This document shows, piece by piece, positions 36,676 through 44,694 of a DNA stretch of 64,000 bases (positions are counted from its first letter, which is position 1; each line of letters starts with the position of its first letter). The notes beneath the pieces were generated by a model. That model was not told the DNA's origin, did no database searches, and was given only the letters and a program-made list of their open reading frames with translations. The DNA comes from Clostridium_S neuense (GTDB lineage Bacteria; Bacillota; Clostridia; Clostridiales; Clostridiaceae), in NCBI RefSeq assembly GCF_045310695.1, contig NZ_JBJIAA010000004.1, forward strand, positions 124,001-188,000, written 5' to 3'. A program made the translations under genes and the position numbers.

Positions 36676-37171
36676 TTTTATCAACTTCCATTGCAATATC
36701 ATGAAATATCCTTACAAAATTAAACTTTTCCTGCTTAGAAAGACATAGCAAACTACTCTTCCCCATTATATAATCGCCTTGTAAAATTACTTTTTTACCT
36801 GAAATCATATTATCAAAAATACCCTTTGATATAATAATTCCTTTAATTGCCAAATTCATTTCATCAAATATTATTTCTTCTATTGATCCAAGTATAACTC
36901 CCTTAATATTTACAGCCTCCATACCCTTTATATTCTTAAATTCAACAAAGTTTCCATTATACTCTTCCTCTTTAACTATAAGCTTTGAAGCAACACATAT
37001 TACACTATCCTTGCTAATACATATGCTCCTACTGAGTATACTACCCTTATTTATTCTAAAGCCTTCAATTGTACCAGTATTAAAATTCACTAGTAAATCC
37101 TCTACTATACCTATTCTTTTGCCCCTTATAGAGTATACATTTTCAAGGATAAGTTCTCTACTCCTCATCAT
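36659..37171 (-). CDS. PRC-barrel domain protein
   Basis: A 170-residue protein that looks like two PRC-barrel units in a row (SIRGKRIGIVEDLLVNF near 15-30 and NIKGVILGSIEEIIFDE near 90-106). No membrane segment or catalytic motif is visible. Its end overlaps the start of the AI-2E family permease gene, so the two are co-translated. AAGGTGA lies just upstream of the ATG at 37171. The function is unknown; PRC barrels commonly mediate protein or RNA contacts. Confidence 0.8.
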   Translation of the reverse strand: MMRSRELILENVYSIRGKRIGIVEDLLVNFNTGTIEGFRINKGSILSRSICISKDSVICVASKLIVKEEEYNGNFVEFKNIKGMEAVNIKGVILGSIEEIIFDEMNLAIKGIIISKGIFDNMISGKKVILQGDYIMGKSSLLCLSKQEKFNFVRIFHDIAMEVDKNEKGV

Positions 37172-37253
37172 AAAAATCACCTTATTATAGGGTAACCCTT
37201 TTTCTTAAGTATATACTTGCAATTTAATTTGAGGGCTTAAAAATATTATAAAC

Positions 37254-37294
37254 AGAGTAGAGTGGCGGAGAAAAATTATCCTTCACTCTACTCT
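37254..37294. repeat. Family A inverted-repeat element, copy 2 (minimal)
   Basis: A perfect 11-base inverted repeat, AGAGTAGAGTG (37254-37264) and CACTCTACTCT (37284-37294). The 19-base interior contains ATTATCCTTC, the right-end motif of the longer family A copies. It lies between the Rrf2 gene terminator and the PRC-barrel gene. Confidence 0.65.
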
Positions 37295-37312
37295 TGTTTT
37301 AATTACATTCAA

Positions 37313-37342
37313 AAAAGCAGAGACCCATAAGTCTCTGCTTTT
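37313..37342 (-). terminator. Rho-independent terminator after the Rrf2 regulator gene
   Basis: Twelve-base perfect stem AAAAGCAGAGAC / GTCTCTGCTTTT with a six-base loop and following T residues on the minus strand; the stop codon of the gene lies at its edge. Confidence 0.93.
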
Positions 37343-37772
37343 ATTTTTCTTTATTTGTTCTTATACCATTATAGTCATCTATCATGTCCTGCAAACTAAT
37401 AGCACTAGTAACACGATCTATACTTTCTTTAATTTTAACCCATAATAATCGTGTAGGACAAGAATTACTGTTACCACATTTTCCTTCTTCCTCAATACAT
37501 TCTGATACTCCTATAGGTCCTTCCAAAACATCTAAAATATCAGAAATAAATATATCTTTAGGAGCTTTTCCAAGCACATACCCTCCCTGGGCACCTCTTA
37601 TACTCTTAATTAAATTTGCCTTTCTTAAAGGGGCAAAAAGCTGTTCCAAGTAAGCTTCAGATATAGCTTGTCTTTTCGATATACTTTTTATTGAAACAGG
37701 CTCATTGTTACAGTGGAGTGCTAAATCTATCATAGCTTCAACACCATATCGTCCTTTAGTCGACAGTTTCAT
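37341..37772 (-). CDS. Rrf2 family transcriptional regulator (IscR-like)
   Basis: A 143-residue winged-helix regulator starting MKLSTKGRYGVEAMIDLA, the classical Rrf2 N-terminus, with recognition region SISKRQAISEAYLEQLF. Three cysteines in CIEEEGKCGNSNSC (about 92-105) are spaced like the IscR cluster-binding site, so it may sense Fe-S status; CymR-type members lack them. No isc/suf genes are in the window beside it. It has a good promoter at 37817-37845 and a strong terminator, so it forms a single-gene unit. Confidence 0.9.
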   Translation of the reverse strand: MKLSTKGRYGVEAMIDLALHCNNEPVSIKSISKRQAISEAYLEQLFAPLRKANLIKSIRGAQGGYVLGKAPKDIFISDILDVLEGPIGVSECIEEEGKCGNSNSCPTRLLWVKIKESIDRVTSAISLQDMIDDYNGIRTNKEK

Positions 37773-37816
37773 TAACTCACTTCCTTTAAAAGGGTAAAAA
37801 ACTTTAGAATATAATT

Positions 37817-37845
37817 ATAGTATCAAATCCGAGTATTTCTGTCAA
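37817..37845 (-). promoter_or_regulatory. Sigma-A promoter of the Rrf2 regulator gene
   Basis: TTGACA (37840-37845), 17 bases, TACTAT (37817-37822) on the minus strand. The spacer ATACTCGGATTTGATACTAT has partial dyad symmetry and could be a self-regulation site. Confidence 0.6.
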
Positions 37846-37926
37846 CTATAAAAAAAGCAGGATAGTAAGCTATAACTTGAAAACTATAAAATTGAAAGTT
37901 CACTCCGGAAAACTTGGATTTAAATT

Positions 37927-38035
37927 AGAGCACAGAGTACAATTAACAGAGTACAGTTAAGGATGATTTCCCTTTCGTTTCTCTCAGGTAAATCTCAGAA
38001 CTTAATAATGTCACCTTCGCTGACATTACATTTAT
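37927..38035 (+). repeat. Family A intergenic element, copy 3 (right end missing)
   Basis: It begins AGAGCACAGAGTACAATTAA, then the shared core GGATGATTTCCCTTTCG, CTCAGGTAAATCTCAGAACT and a diverged distal part, and stops without the matching right arm. It matches copies at 48351 and 59482 closely over about 80 bases. Together with the family B element at 38088 and the palindromes inside it, this fills the 791-bp gene-free stretch 37773-38563. Confidence 0.75.
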
Positions 38036-38192
38036 GCATATATAAACATTAATGTTTCGTATATTAAAAAGCAATGATAAAATGTACTATAAACATTCAC
38101 GCCAAAATTCCGTAGGTACGGAGGAATTTTTTCCTTGCACTAGCGTAGGGCGAAATAACAATGCTGAAGGAACGATTCACGACATCTTCAAA

Positions 38193-38326
38193 AAAATAAC
38201 AGGTCCATCTAGTGGTTAATTTTGCGTAATATTTCGTCAACTAAACCCGCTAAGACTGGCTAGTATTAGCGGAACCAGTTTCCTCGTATTACACAAAATT
38301 ATCTCACAATATAGACTTGTTATTTT
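38193..38326. repeat. Triple nested inverted repeat inside family B copy 1
   Basis: Three nested stems are visible: 38193-38205 with 38314-38326 (AAAATAACAGGTC / GACTTGTTATTTT, 12 of 13), 38219-38231 with 38287-38299 (ATTTTGCGTAATA / TATTACACAAAAT, 12 of 13), and 38247-38253 with 38266-38272 (CCGCTAA / TTAGCGG). The set could fold as one branched structure of about 134 nt, or be a nested palindromic insertion. Confidence 0.7.
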
Positions 38327-38343
38327 CTTTCAGATGCCTAAAA

Positions 38344-38469
38344 AATCCTAATAAATCTTGGCAAAAATCATAAAATGCTTAGATATTTCAATTTGTTTGA
38401 GCATTCTTTCAGCGAGTTATTGAAATATCTTAGGATTTTATGATTTTCTTGCCTTAGATTTATAGGATT
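38344..38469. repeat. Long imperfect palindrome (about 50-bp arms)
   Basis: Arms at 38344-38392 and 38419-38469 match over nearly their whole length with a few substitutions and small gaps (e.g. AATCATAAAATG against ATTTTATGATT, and GATATTTCAAT against ATTGAAATATC), around a 26-base loop. It sits directly beside the nested repeat and inside family B copy 1. Confidence 0.8.
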
Positions 38470-38563
38470 ATTTAAGAAAATGCTTTTATCTAGTTTAAGA
38501 ATCACATGGGCTAAACGCCCAAACCCCTATTGGTTTATGCAACGAAGCATTGTTACTTCGCAT

Positions 38564-40000
38564 TTATCCTATTAGTGAGGTTTCTCCCATTAAGTATTCA
38601 TCAATAGCTTTTGCTGCTTGTCTTCCGTCGTGCATTGCATGAACAACAAGAGATTGTCCAGTTCTCATATCACCAGCAGAAAATACTTTTTCTACGCTAG
38701 TCATATGCTTTTCATCTATAACGACATTTCCTCTTCCGTCAAGCTTTAAGCCAAGGTCATTTATAATTCCTTCATGCTGAGGATGTACAAAGCCCATTGC
38801 TATAAGAATTAAGTCAACATGTTCTGAAAATTCGCTGCCTGTTACTTCTTCCATAGTCATTCTTCCAGTATCATCTTTCTTCCATTCTACCCTAACGCCA
38901 TGAAGAGTATCAATGTGTCCATCCTTGCCATCAACCTTTTTAGTTGAAACGCAGAATTCTCTTGTACAGCCTTCTTCATGAGAAGATGTTGTTTTAAAGG
39001 TTCTAGGGAAAAGTGGCCATGGCATAGTCTTGTCTCTTTTAACTGGTGCCTTAGGCATTATTTCATATTGTAATACCTTTTTAGCTCCCTGTCTTACAGC
39101 TGTTCCTATGCAGTCAGAGCCTGTATCTCCACCACCTACAACTACAACTACCTTATCCTTTGCAGTAATTTCTTCTTCATCTATTTTTATTCCAGAGTTT
39201 CTCATGTTCTGCTGTTTTAAATAATCTACAGCAAAATGAATTCCTTGAAGTTCTCTTCCTTCAACCTTAAGGTCTCTTGGTATAGTAGAACCACCAGTTA
39301 AAAGCACACTATCAAATTCCTTTAAAATGTCTTTTATATCCACGTCAAAGCCAACATTTACAGAAGTTTTGAATTCTATGCCAGATTTTTTCATTATGTC
39401 AAGTCTTCTATCTATAACATTCTTTTCAAGTTTAAAATCTGGAATTCCATATCTTAAAAGTCCACCAATTTGATCTGCTCTTTCAAATACAGTTACTAAG
39501 TGACCTACAGAATTAAGCTCTGCTGCAGCTGCAAGTCCTGCTGGACCCGAACCTATAACAGCTACCTTCTTTCCAGTTCTAACCTTTGGCTGCTGCGGTT
39601 TAACCCAGCCTTCTTTATATGCTCTTTCTATTATTGCATACTCTATTTCTTCAACTGAAACAGAGTCAGAATTTGAGCCAAGGGTACAGGAACCTTCACA
39701 TAGTGCAGGGCAAACTCTTCCTGTAAATTCCGGAAAGTTGCTTGTAAGAGAAATTCTCTCATAAGCCTTTTTCCATTCATTTTTATATACCATATCATTA
39801 AAATCAGGTATTAAATTTCCGAGCGGACATCCCCATGAGCAGAAAGGTATTCCACAGTCCATACATCTTGCTGCTTGGGTTTTTATGCCATCCTCATTTA
39901 ATCTTTCATACACTTCTTTATAATCCTTTATTCTTACATTTACAGGACGTTTAATAGAAACTTCTCTTTTATATTCTTTAAATCCAGTTGCTTTTCCCAT
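38564..40000 (-). CDS. gltD: Glutamate synthase (NADPH) small subunit
   Basis: A 478-residue FAD- and Fe-S-containing subunit that passes electrons from NADPH to the large subunit. The N-terminal cysteine cluster CMDCGIPFCSWGCPLGN holds two 4Fe-4S centres; the FAD motif VAVIGSGPAGLAAAAELN is at about 146-163 and the NAD(P) motif VVVVGGGDTGSDCIGTA near 285. The start is the ATG at 40000, with GGGAGGT six bases upstream, 14 bases after gltB ends. No ordinary terminator follows; the downstream region is the repeat-rich gap. Confidence 0.96.
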   Translation of the reverse strand: MGKATGFKEYKREVSIKRPVNVRIKDYKEVYERLNEDGIKTQAARCMDCGIPFCSWGCPLGNLIPDFNDMVYKNEWKKAYERISLTSNFPEFTGRVCPALCEGSCTLGSNSDSVSVEEIEYAIIERAYKEGWVKPQQPKVRTGKKVAVIGSGPAGLAAAAELNSVGHLVTVFERADQIGGLLRYGIPDFKLEKNVIDRRLDIMKKSGIEFKTSVNVGFDVDIKDILKEFDSVLLTGGSTIPRDLKVEGRELQGIHFAVDYLKQQNMRNSGIKIDEEEITAKDKVVVVVGGGDTGSDCIGTAVRQGAKKVLQYEIMPKAPVKRDKTMPWPLFPRTFKTTSSHEEGCTREFCVSTKKVDGKDGHIDTLHGVRVEWKKDDTGRMTMEEVTGSEFSEHVDLILIAMGFVHPQHEGIINDLGLKLDGRGNVVIDEKHMTSVEKVFSAGDMRTGQSLVVHAMHDGRQAAKAIDEYLMGETSLIG

Positions 40001-40014
40001 CTCTGCACCTCCCA

Positions 40015-43000
40015 CTACATGTCTGCTGCCACAGATTTTTGTCTGGCTGCTTCTAAAATAAGCTTATAAGCTGTAGGTATAACTCTCTTGAACTTTGGTT
40101 TATATTCATCCCAATTATCTATGATATCCTTAGCCTTAACACTTTCAGTATAATCATAATGTTCCTTTATAAGGTTATATAACATTTTCTCATCCTCAGC
40201 ATTATCTACAGGTGTAATTTCAATAATTTCATTAGTACATTTTGAAGTAAAGTCACCTTTTTCATCAAGTACAAAAGCAAGTCCACCGCTCATACCAGCT
40301 GCAAAGTTTCTGCCAGTTTTTCCTATAACAACAACTGCACCACCAGTCATATATTCGCAGCCGTGGTCTCCTACACCTTCAACAACTGCATATGCTCCAC
40401 TGTTTCTAACTGCAAAACGCTCACCTACGAGTCCATTTATAAATACTTTTCCACTTGTTGCACCATACATAATAGTGTTTCCAGCTATTACATTTTCATC
40501 CTGCTTGTAAGTAGCAGCTTTAGGAGTTTTTATTATTATCTTTCCACCAGAAAGACCTTTTCCTACATAATCATTTGCATCTCCCTCAAGTGCAAGGGTA
40601 AGTCCCTTCATTCCAAAAGCACCAAAGCTTTGACCTGCTGAACCTGTGAAGTAATATTTAATAGTATCCTCTTCTAGTCCTGCTTCACCATATAATTTTG
40701 CTATCTTACCACTGAGCATTGCTCCAACTGCTCTATCTACATTTTTTATTTCAAAATTTCCAACTACACTCTTCTTGTCATTAAGAGCTTCCTTTGCAAT
40801 TTCTATAAGCTTGTAATCCATGCATTTATCAAGACCATGATTCTGCGGTACAGTGCAGTAAGGTTTAATTCTCTTAGGCATATCAGGCTTATATAGTATA
40901 TTTGAGAAATCTAATTTCTTTGCTTTCCAATGAGTTACGGCATCCTTAGTATCTAATTTATCCACTCTACCTATCATCTCATTTATACTTCTAAAACCAA
41001 GCTGTGCCATATATTCTCTTACTTCCTGTGCTATAAATGTAAGGAAGTTAATAATATATTCTGGTTTTCCTTTAAATCTCTTTCTAAGCTCAGGATCTTG
41101 AGTTGCTATTCCCATGTCACAAGTATTTGAATGACATTTTCTAAGCATTGTACATCCCATTACTACAAGAAGTGTTGTTGCAAATACATATTCTTCAGCT
41201 CCAAGAAGTGCTGCTACTACAACATCTCTTCCTGTTTTTAATTGTCCATCTGTTTGAAGTACAACTCTGCTTCTAAGACCATTTAAAAGAAGTACTTGCT
41301 GCGTTTCAGATAATCCAAGTTCCCAAGGAATACCCGCATGTTTTACTGAAGATAATGGTGCTGCACCTGTTCCTCCATCATGACCACTTATTAGTATTGA
41401 ATCTGCATGTGCCTTTGCAACTCCAGCTGCAACTGTTCCAACGCCTACTTCTGAAACAAGCTTTACACTTACTCTTGAAGAAGGATTTACACATTTAAGA
41501 TCAAATATAAGCTGTGCTAAATCTTCAATTGAATATATATCATGGTGAGGTGGTGGTGAAATAAGATCTATACCAGGTGTTGAATGTCTAACTCTACCAA
41601 TGTTTTCATCTACTTTTTTACCTGGAAGCTGACCGCCTTCTCCTGGTTTTGCACCCTGTGCCATTTTTATTTGAAGTTCATCTGCATTTACAAGATATTC
41701 TGTAGTAACTCCAAATCTACCAGAAGCTATCTGCTTAATAGCACTTCTTCGTAAGTCACCATTAGGGTCCTTCTTATATCTTTCGTTATCTTCTCCGCCT
41801 TCTCCACAGTTGCTTTTTCCGCCAATTCTATTCATTGCAATAGCTATTGTTTCATGTGCCTCTTTGCTTATAGAACCAAAGGACATAGCTCCAGAACAAA
41901 ATCTCTTTAATATTTCATTTACAGGTTCAACTTCCTCAATTGGAATAGGATTTAAGTCCTTAAATTTAAATAATCCTCTTATAGTACATAATTCCTTGTC
42001 TTGATTATTTACTGCACCTGTATATTCTTTAAACAATTTGTAGTCTTTATTTCTAGCTGAAACCTGAAGTTTATATATTGTTTCAGGATTAAAAAGATGG
42101 AATTCACCATTTTTTCTCCATTTATACTGTCCTCCAACATCAAGTACAGAAACAGGCTTCCTTATTTTATTAAAGGCATTTTCGTGTCTTATAAGCACTT
42201 CTTTAGCTACCTCTTCTATGCCTATACCTTCAATTCTAGAAGGAGTTCCTTCAAAATATTTATTTGTAAATTCGCTGCTTAATCCAATTGCTTCAAAAAT
42301 TTCAGCTCCATGATAACTTCTAAGTGTTGATATTCCCATTTTTGATAAAATCTTAAGAAGTCCATGATTTATTGCATTTAGGTAGTTGTCTACTGCTTTT
42401 TTCTCATCAACGCCTTGTATTTCCTTGTCCTTAACCAGCTCACTTATAGTTTCAAAAGCAATATAAGGATTAACTGCTGTAGCACCATAGCCTATTAAAA
42501 GTGCAAAGTGCATTGTTTCTCTTGCTTCTCCTGTTTCAACTATAATAGATACCTTTGTACGTGTTTTTTCTCTTATAAGATGATGCTGAACTGCTGAAAC
42601 TGCAAGAAGGCTAGGTATTGCTGCTTCATAAGAATCCATATTTTTATCGCTTAAAACAATTATATTGAAGCCTTCCTTAATTCTAAGAGAAGCTCTTTCA
42701 CATATTCCACGAACTGCTTCTTTAAAACCTTCAACACCTGTATCATATTTAAAAGTAATAGGTATAGTTGTAGTTCTAAAATCCTTGTTTCTAAGATTTT
42801 TTATTTTGCTCATTTCTGCATCAGAAAGTATTGGTTCTTCTATCTCAATAAATGGATTTTCACTAGCTTCCTTGTTAAGTATATTCCCCTGTGATCCAAT
42901 GTAATTTTTAAGTGAAGTTACAAGCTCTTCTCTTATAGGATCAATAGGTGGATTTGTAACCTGAGCAAAAAGCTGTTTAAAGTATGCAAAAAGAACTTGT

Positions 43001-44538
43001 GGTCTATTTGATAAAACTGCAAGAGGAGCATCGTTACCCATTGAACCTACAGGCTCTTTTCCCGTCTCAGCCATAGGTCCTATAAGAATTTTTAAATCCT
43101 CCATAGTATATCCAAAGGCCTGCTGCTTTTCTTTTAGCACATCTTCATTATTAGCTTTATTTATTTCATCAGCAGCAAAATCATCAAGTGTAAATTTATT
43201 TTTTTCTATTACTTCTTTATATTCTTTGCTGCAGCATATTTTTTTCTTTATTTCAGAGTCATCTATTATTCTTCCCTGGCTCGTATCTATTAGGAACATC
43301 TTTCCTGGCTTAAGCTTTCCTTTGCAAGCTATTTCTTCAGGTGCATAATTAAGAACTCCTGTTTCTGAAGCAAGTACAACTACTCCGCCTTTAGTTATAA
43401 CGTATCTAGCAGGTCTAAGTCCATTTCTATCAAGAACTGCTCCAACTTGAACTCCATCAGTAAAGGAAACTGCTGCTGGTCCATCCCATGGTTCTATTAA
43501 GGTACCTTGATATTCATAAAAGGCTTTCTTCCAGTCTTCCATTTCCTTATTGTTTTCCCATGCTTCAGGAATAAGCATCATAAGTGCTTCAGCTGGTGTT
43601 CTTCCATCGGCTACAAGAAGTTCAAACACATTATCAAGAGAAGTAGAATCACTGCCCTTTGGATTTATTATTGGGAATAGCTTTGAAATCTCTTTACCCA
43701 AAGTAGTTGATTTCAAAACACCTTCTCTTGCATTCATCCAGTTTCTATTTCCTCTTATAGTGTTAATTTCACCATTATGAGCTAAAAATCTAAATGGTTG
43801 TGCAAGATCCCAAGTTGGGAAGGTATTTGTACTGTATCTTTGATGAACTAGTGCTATAGCACTTTTAAAGTTTATATCATTTAAATCCATATAAAAGCTT
43901 TTTATTTGTTCTGCAAGTAAAAGTCCCTTGTACACTATTGTACGGCTTGAAAGACTACAAATATAGAAGTATTCTGTACTTCTTTCAACTAGTCTTTTTA
44001 CTTCACTTTCAGATTTTTTTCTTATTATATAGAGTTTTCTTTCAAATTCAACTTGACTGTCACAGTTGCTGCCTATAAAAAATTGCTTTATAATAGGTTC
44101 GCTTCCCTTAGCTGTTTGTCCTATTGATCTGTTGTCTCTTGGAACCTCTCTCCAGCCTAAAACTTTTTGTCCTTCTTCTTCAACTGCTCTTTCGAGAATT
44201 CCTTCACATTGATTTGAGAGTGCTATTTCTTTAGGTAAGAACACCATTCCAACTGCATATTTCCCTTCTTCCGGAAGTTCTATACCTAAATTATCACAGG
44301 TAATTCTAAAAAATTCATCTGGAATTTGAAGCATTATTCCAGCACCATCACCTGTCTTTGTATCTGCCCCTACAGCACCTCTATGTGTAAGATTTACTAA
44401 AATCTCAATTCCCTTTTTTACAATACTGTGAGTTTTTTCACCTTTAATACTTGCTATAAATCCAATACCACAATTGTCTCTTTCAAAGGCTGGATCATAT
44501 AGTCCCTGCTTTTCAGGCAACCCCGTATTTTTTATCAT
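40015..44538 (-). CDS. gltB: Glutamate synthase large subunit
   Basis: A 1507-residue enzyme making two glutamates from glutamine and 2-oxoglutarate. A 22-residue propeptide precedes Cys23 (DNCGIGF), the N-terminal nucleophile of the class II amidotransferase domain (about 23-420). The central domain, the FMN/2-oxoglutarate synthase domain (GEGGEDNERYKKDPNGD; KPGEGGQLPGKKV), the 3Fe-4S cluster CTMLRKCHSNTCDMG and the C-terminal beta-helix rich in Gly follow in the usual order. The ATG follows AGGGGG. A good promoter lies about 115 bp upstream, leaving a leader of about 105 nt. Confidence 0.98.
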   Translation of the reverse strand: MIKNTGLPEKQGLYDPAFERDNCGIGFIASIKGEKTHSIVKKGIEILVNLTHRGAVGADTKTGDGAGIMLQIPDEFFRITCDNLGIELPEEGKYAVGMVFLPKEIALSNQCEGILERAVEEEGQKVLGWREVPRDNRSIGQTAKGSEPIIKQFFIGSNCDSQVEFERKLYIIRKKSESEVKRLVERSTEYFYICSLSSRTIVYKGLLLAEQIKSFYMDLNDINFKSAIALVHQRYSTNTFPTWDLAQPFRFLAHNGEINTIRGNRNWMNAREGVLKSTTLGKEISKLFPIINPKGSDSTSLDNVFELLVADGRTPAEALMMLIPEAWENNKEMEDWKKAFYEYQGTLIEPWDGPAAVSFTDGVQVGAVLDRNGLRPARYVITKGGVVVLASETGVLNYAPEEIACKGKLKPGKMFLIDTSQGRIIDDSEIKKKICCSKEYKEVIEKNKFTLDDFAADEINKANNEDVLKEKQQAFGYTMEDLKILIGPMAETGKEPVGSMGNDAPLAVLSNRPQVLFAYFKQLFAQVTNPPIDPIREELVTSLKNYIGSQGNILNKEASENPFIEIEEPILSDAEMSKIKNLRNKDFRTTTIPITFKYDTGVEGFKEAVRGICERASLRIKEGFNIIVLSDKNMDSYEAAIPSLLAVSAVQHHLIREKTRTKVSIIVETGEARETMHFALLIGYGATAVNPYIAFETISELVKDKEIQGVDEKKAVDNYLNAINHGLLKILSKMGISTLRSYHGAEIFEAIGLSSEFTNKYFEGTPSRIEGIGIEEVAKEVLIRHENAFNKIRKPVSVLDVGGQYKWRKNGEFHLFNPETIYKLQVSARNKDYKLFKEYTGAVNNQDKELCTIRGLFKFKDLNPIPIEEVEPVNEILKRFCSGAMSFGSISKEAHETIAIAMNRIGGKSNCGEGGEDNERYKKDPNGDLRRSAIKQIASGRFGVTTEYLVNADELQIKMAQGAKPGEGGQLPGKKVDENIGRVRHSTPGIDLISPPPHHDIYSIEDLAQLIFDLKCVNPSSRVSVKLVSEVGVGTVAAGVAKAHADSILISGHDGGTGAAPLSSVKHAGIPWELGLSETQQVLLLNGLRSRVVLQTDGQLKTGRDVVVAALLGAEEYVFATTLLVVMGCTMLRKCHSNTCDMGIATQDPELRKRFKGKPEYIINFLTFIAQEVREYMAQLGFRSINEMIGRVDKLDTKDAVTHWKAKKLDFSNILYKPDMPKRIKPYCTVPQNHGLDKCMDYKLIEIAKEALNDKKSVVGNFEIKNVDRAVGAMLSGKIAKLYGEAGLEEDTIKYYFTGSAGQSFGAFGMKGLTLALEGDANDYVGKGLSGGKIIIKTPKAATYKQDENVIAGNTIMYGATSGKVFINGLVGERFAVRNSGAYAVVEGVGDHGCEYMTGGAVVVIGKTGRNFAAGMSGGLAFVLDEKGDFTSKCTNEIIEITPVDNAEDEKMLYNLIKEHYDYTESVKAKDIIDNWDEYKPKFKRVIPTAYKLILEAARQKSVAADM

Positions 44539-44650
44539 TTTTAAGCCCCCTAACCTACATATCTATATAATTTTATATTCTATTACGAAAAAAATTATAA
44601 TAATTCATAAAATAACCTGTATATTTATTAATAAAAATGCTATAGTTTTT

Positions 44651-44678
44651 ATTATAATCTTAAAATGAAATTTTTCAA
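44651..44678 (-). promoter_or_regulatory. Sigma-A promoter for gltB-gltD
   Basis: TTGAAA (44673-44678), 16 bases, TATAAT (44651-44656) on the minus strand, just after the helicase stop. The resulting leader of about 105 nt is AT-rich and I see no riboswitch in it. Confidence 0.7.
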
Positions 44679-44694
44679 TACTAAACTTGCATTT

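Larger units (their letters stand above)
38088..38527 (+). mobile_element. Family B hairpin-ended element, copy 1 (440 bp, no ORF)
   Basis: The left end TATAAACATTCAC then a hairpin (AATTCCGTA-GG-TACGG..AATT) and TTTTTTCCTTG match copies at 60428 and 60977. The right end TTATCTAGTTTAAGAA..ATGGGCTAAACGCCCAAACCCC matches the right end of the 60428 copy, where another perfect G/C hairpin precedes AAACCCC. Subterminal hairpins without long terminal inverted repeats recall IS200/IS605-type elements. The interior carries the two large palindromic structures listed separately and no coding frame. Confidence 0.6.

Noticed and set aside
38088..38527. Group I or group II intron
   Set aside because: The CCGTAGGTACGG hairpin briefly suggested a domain V-like stem, but no catalytic core motifs or intron-encoded protein were found and the other copies are too short.
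38536..38563. Terminator after gltD
   Set aside because: CGAAG/CTTCG can pair near TGCAACGAAGCATTG, but the stem is five bases and no T-run follows.
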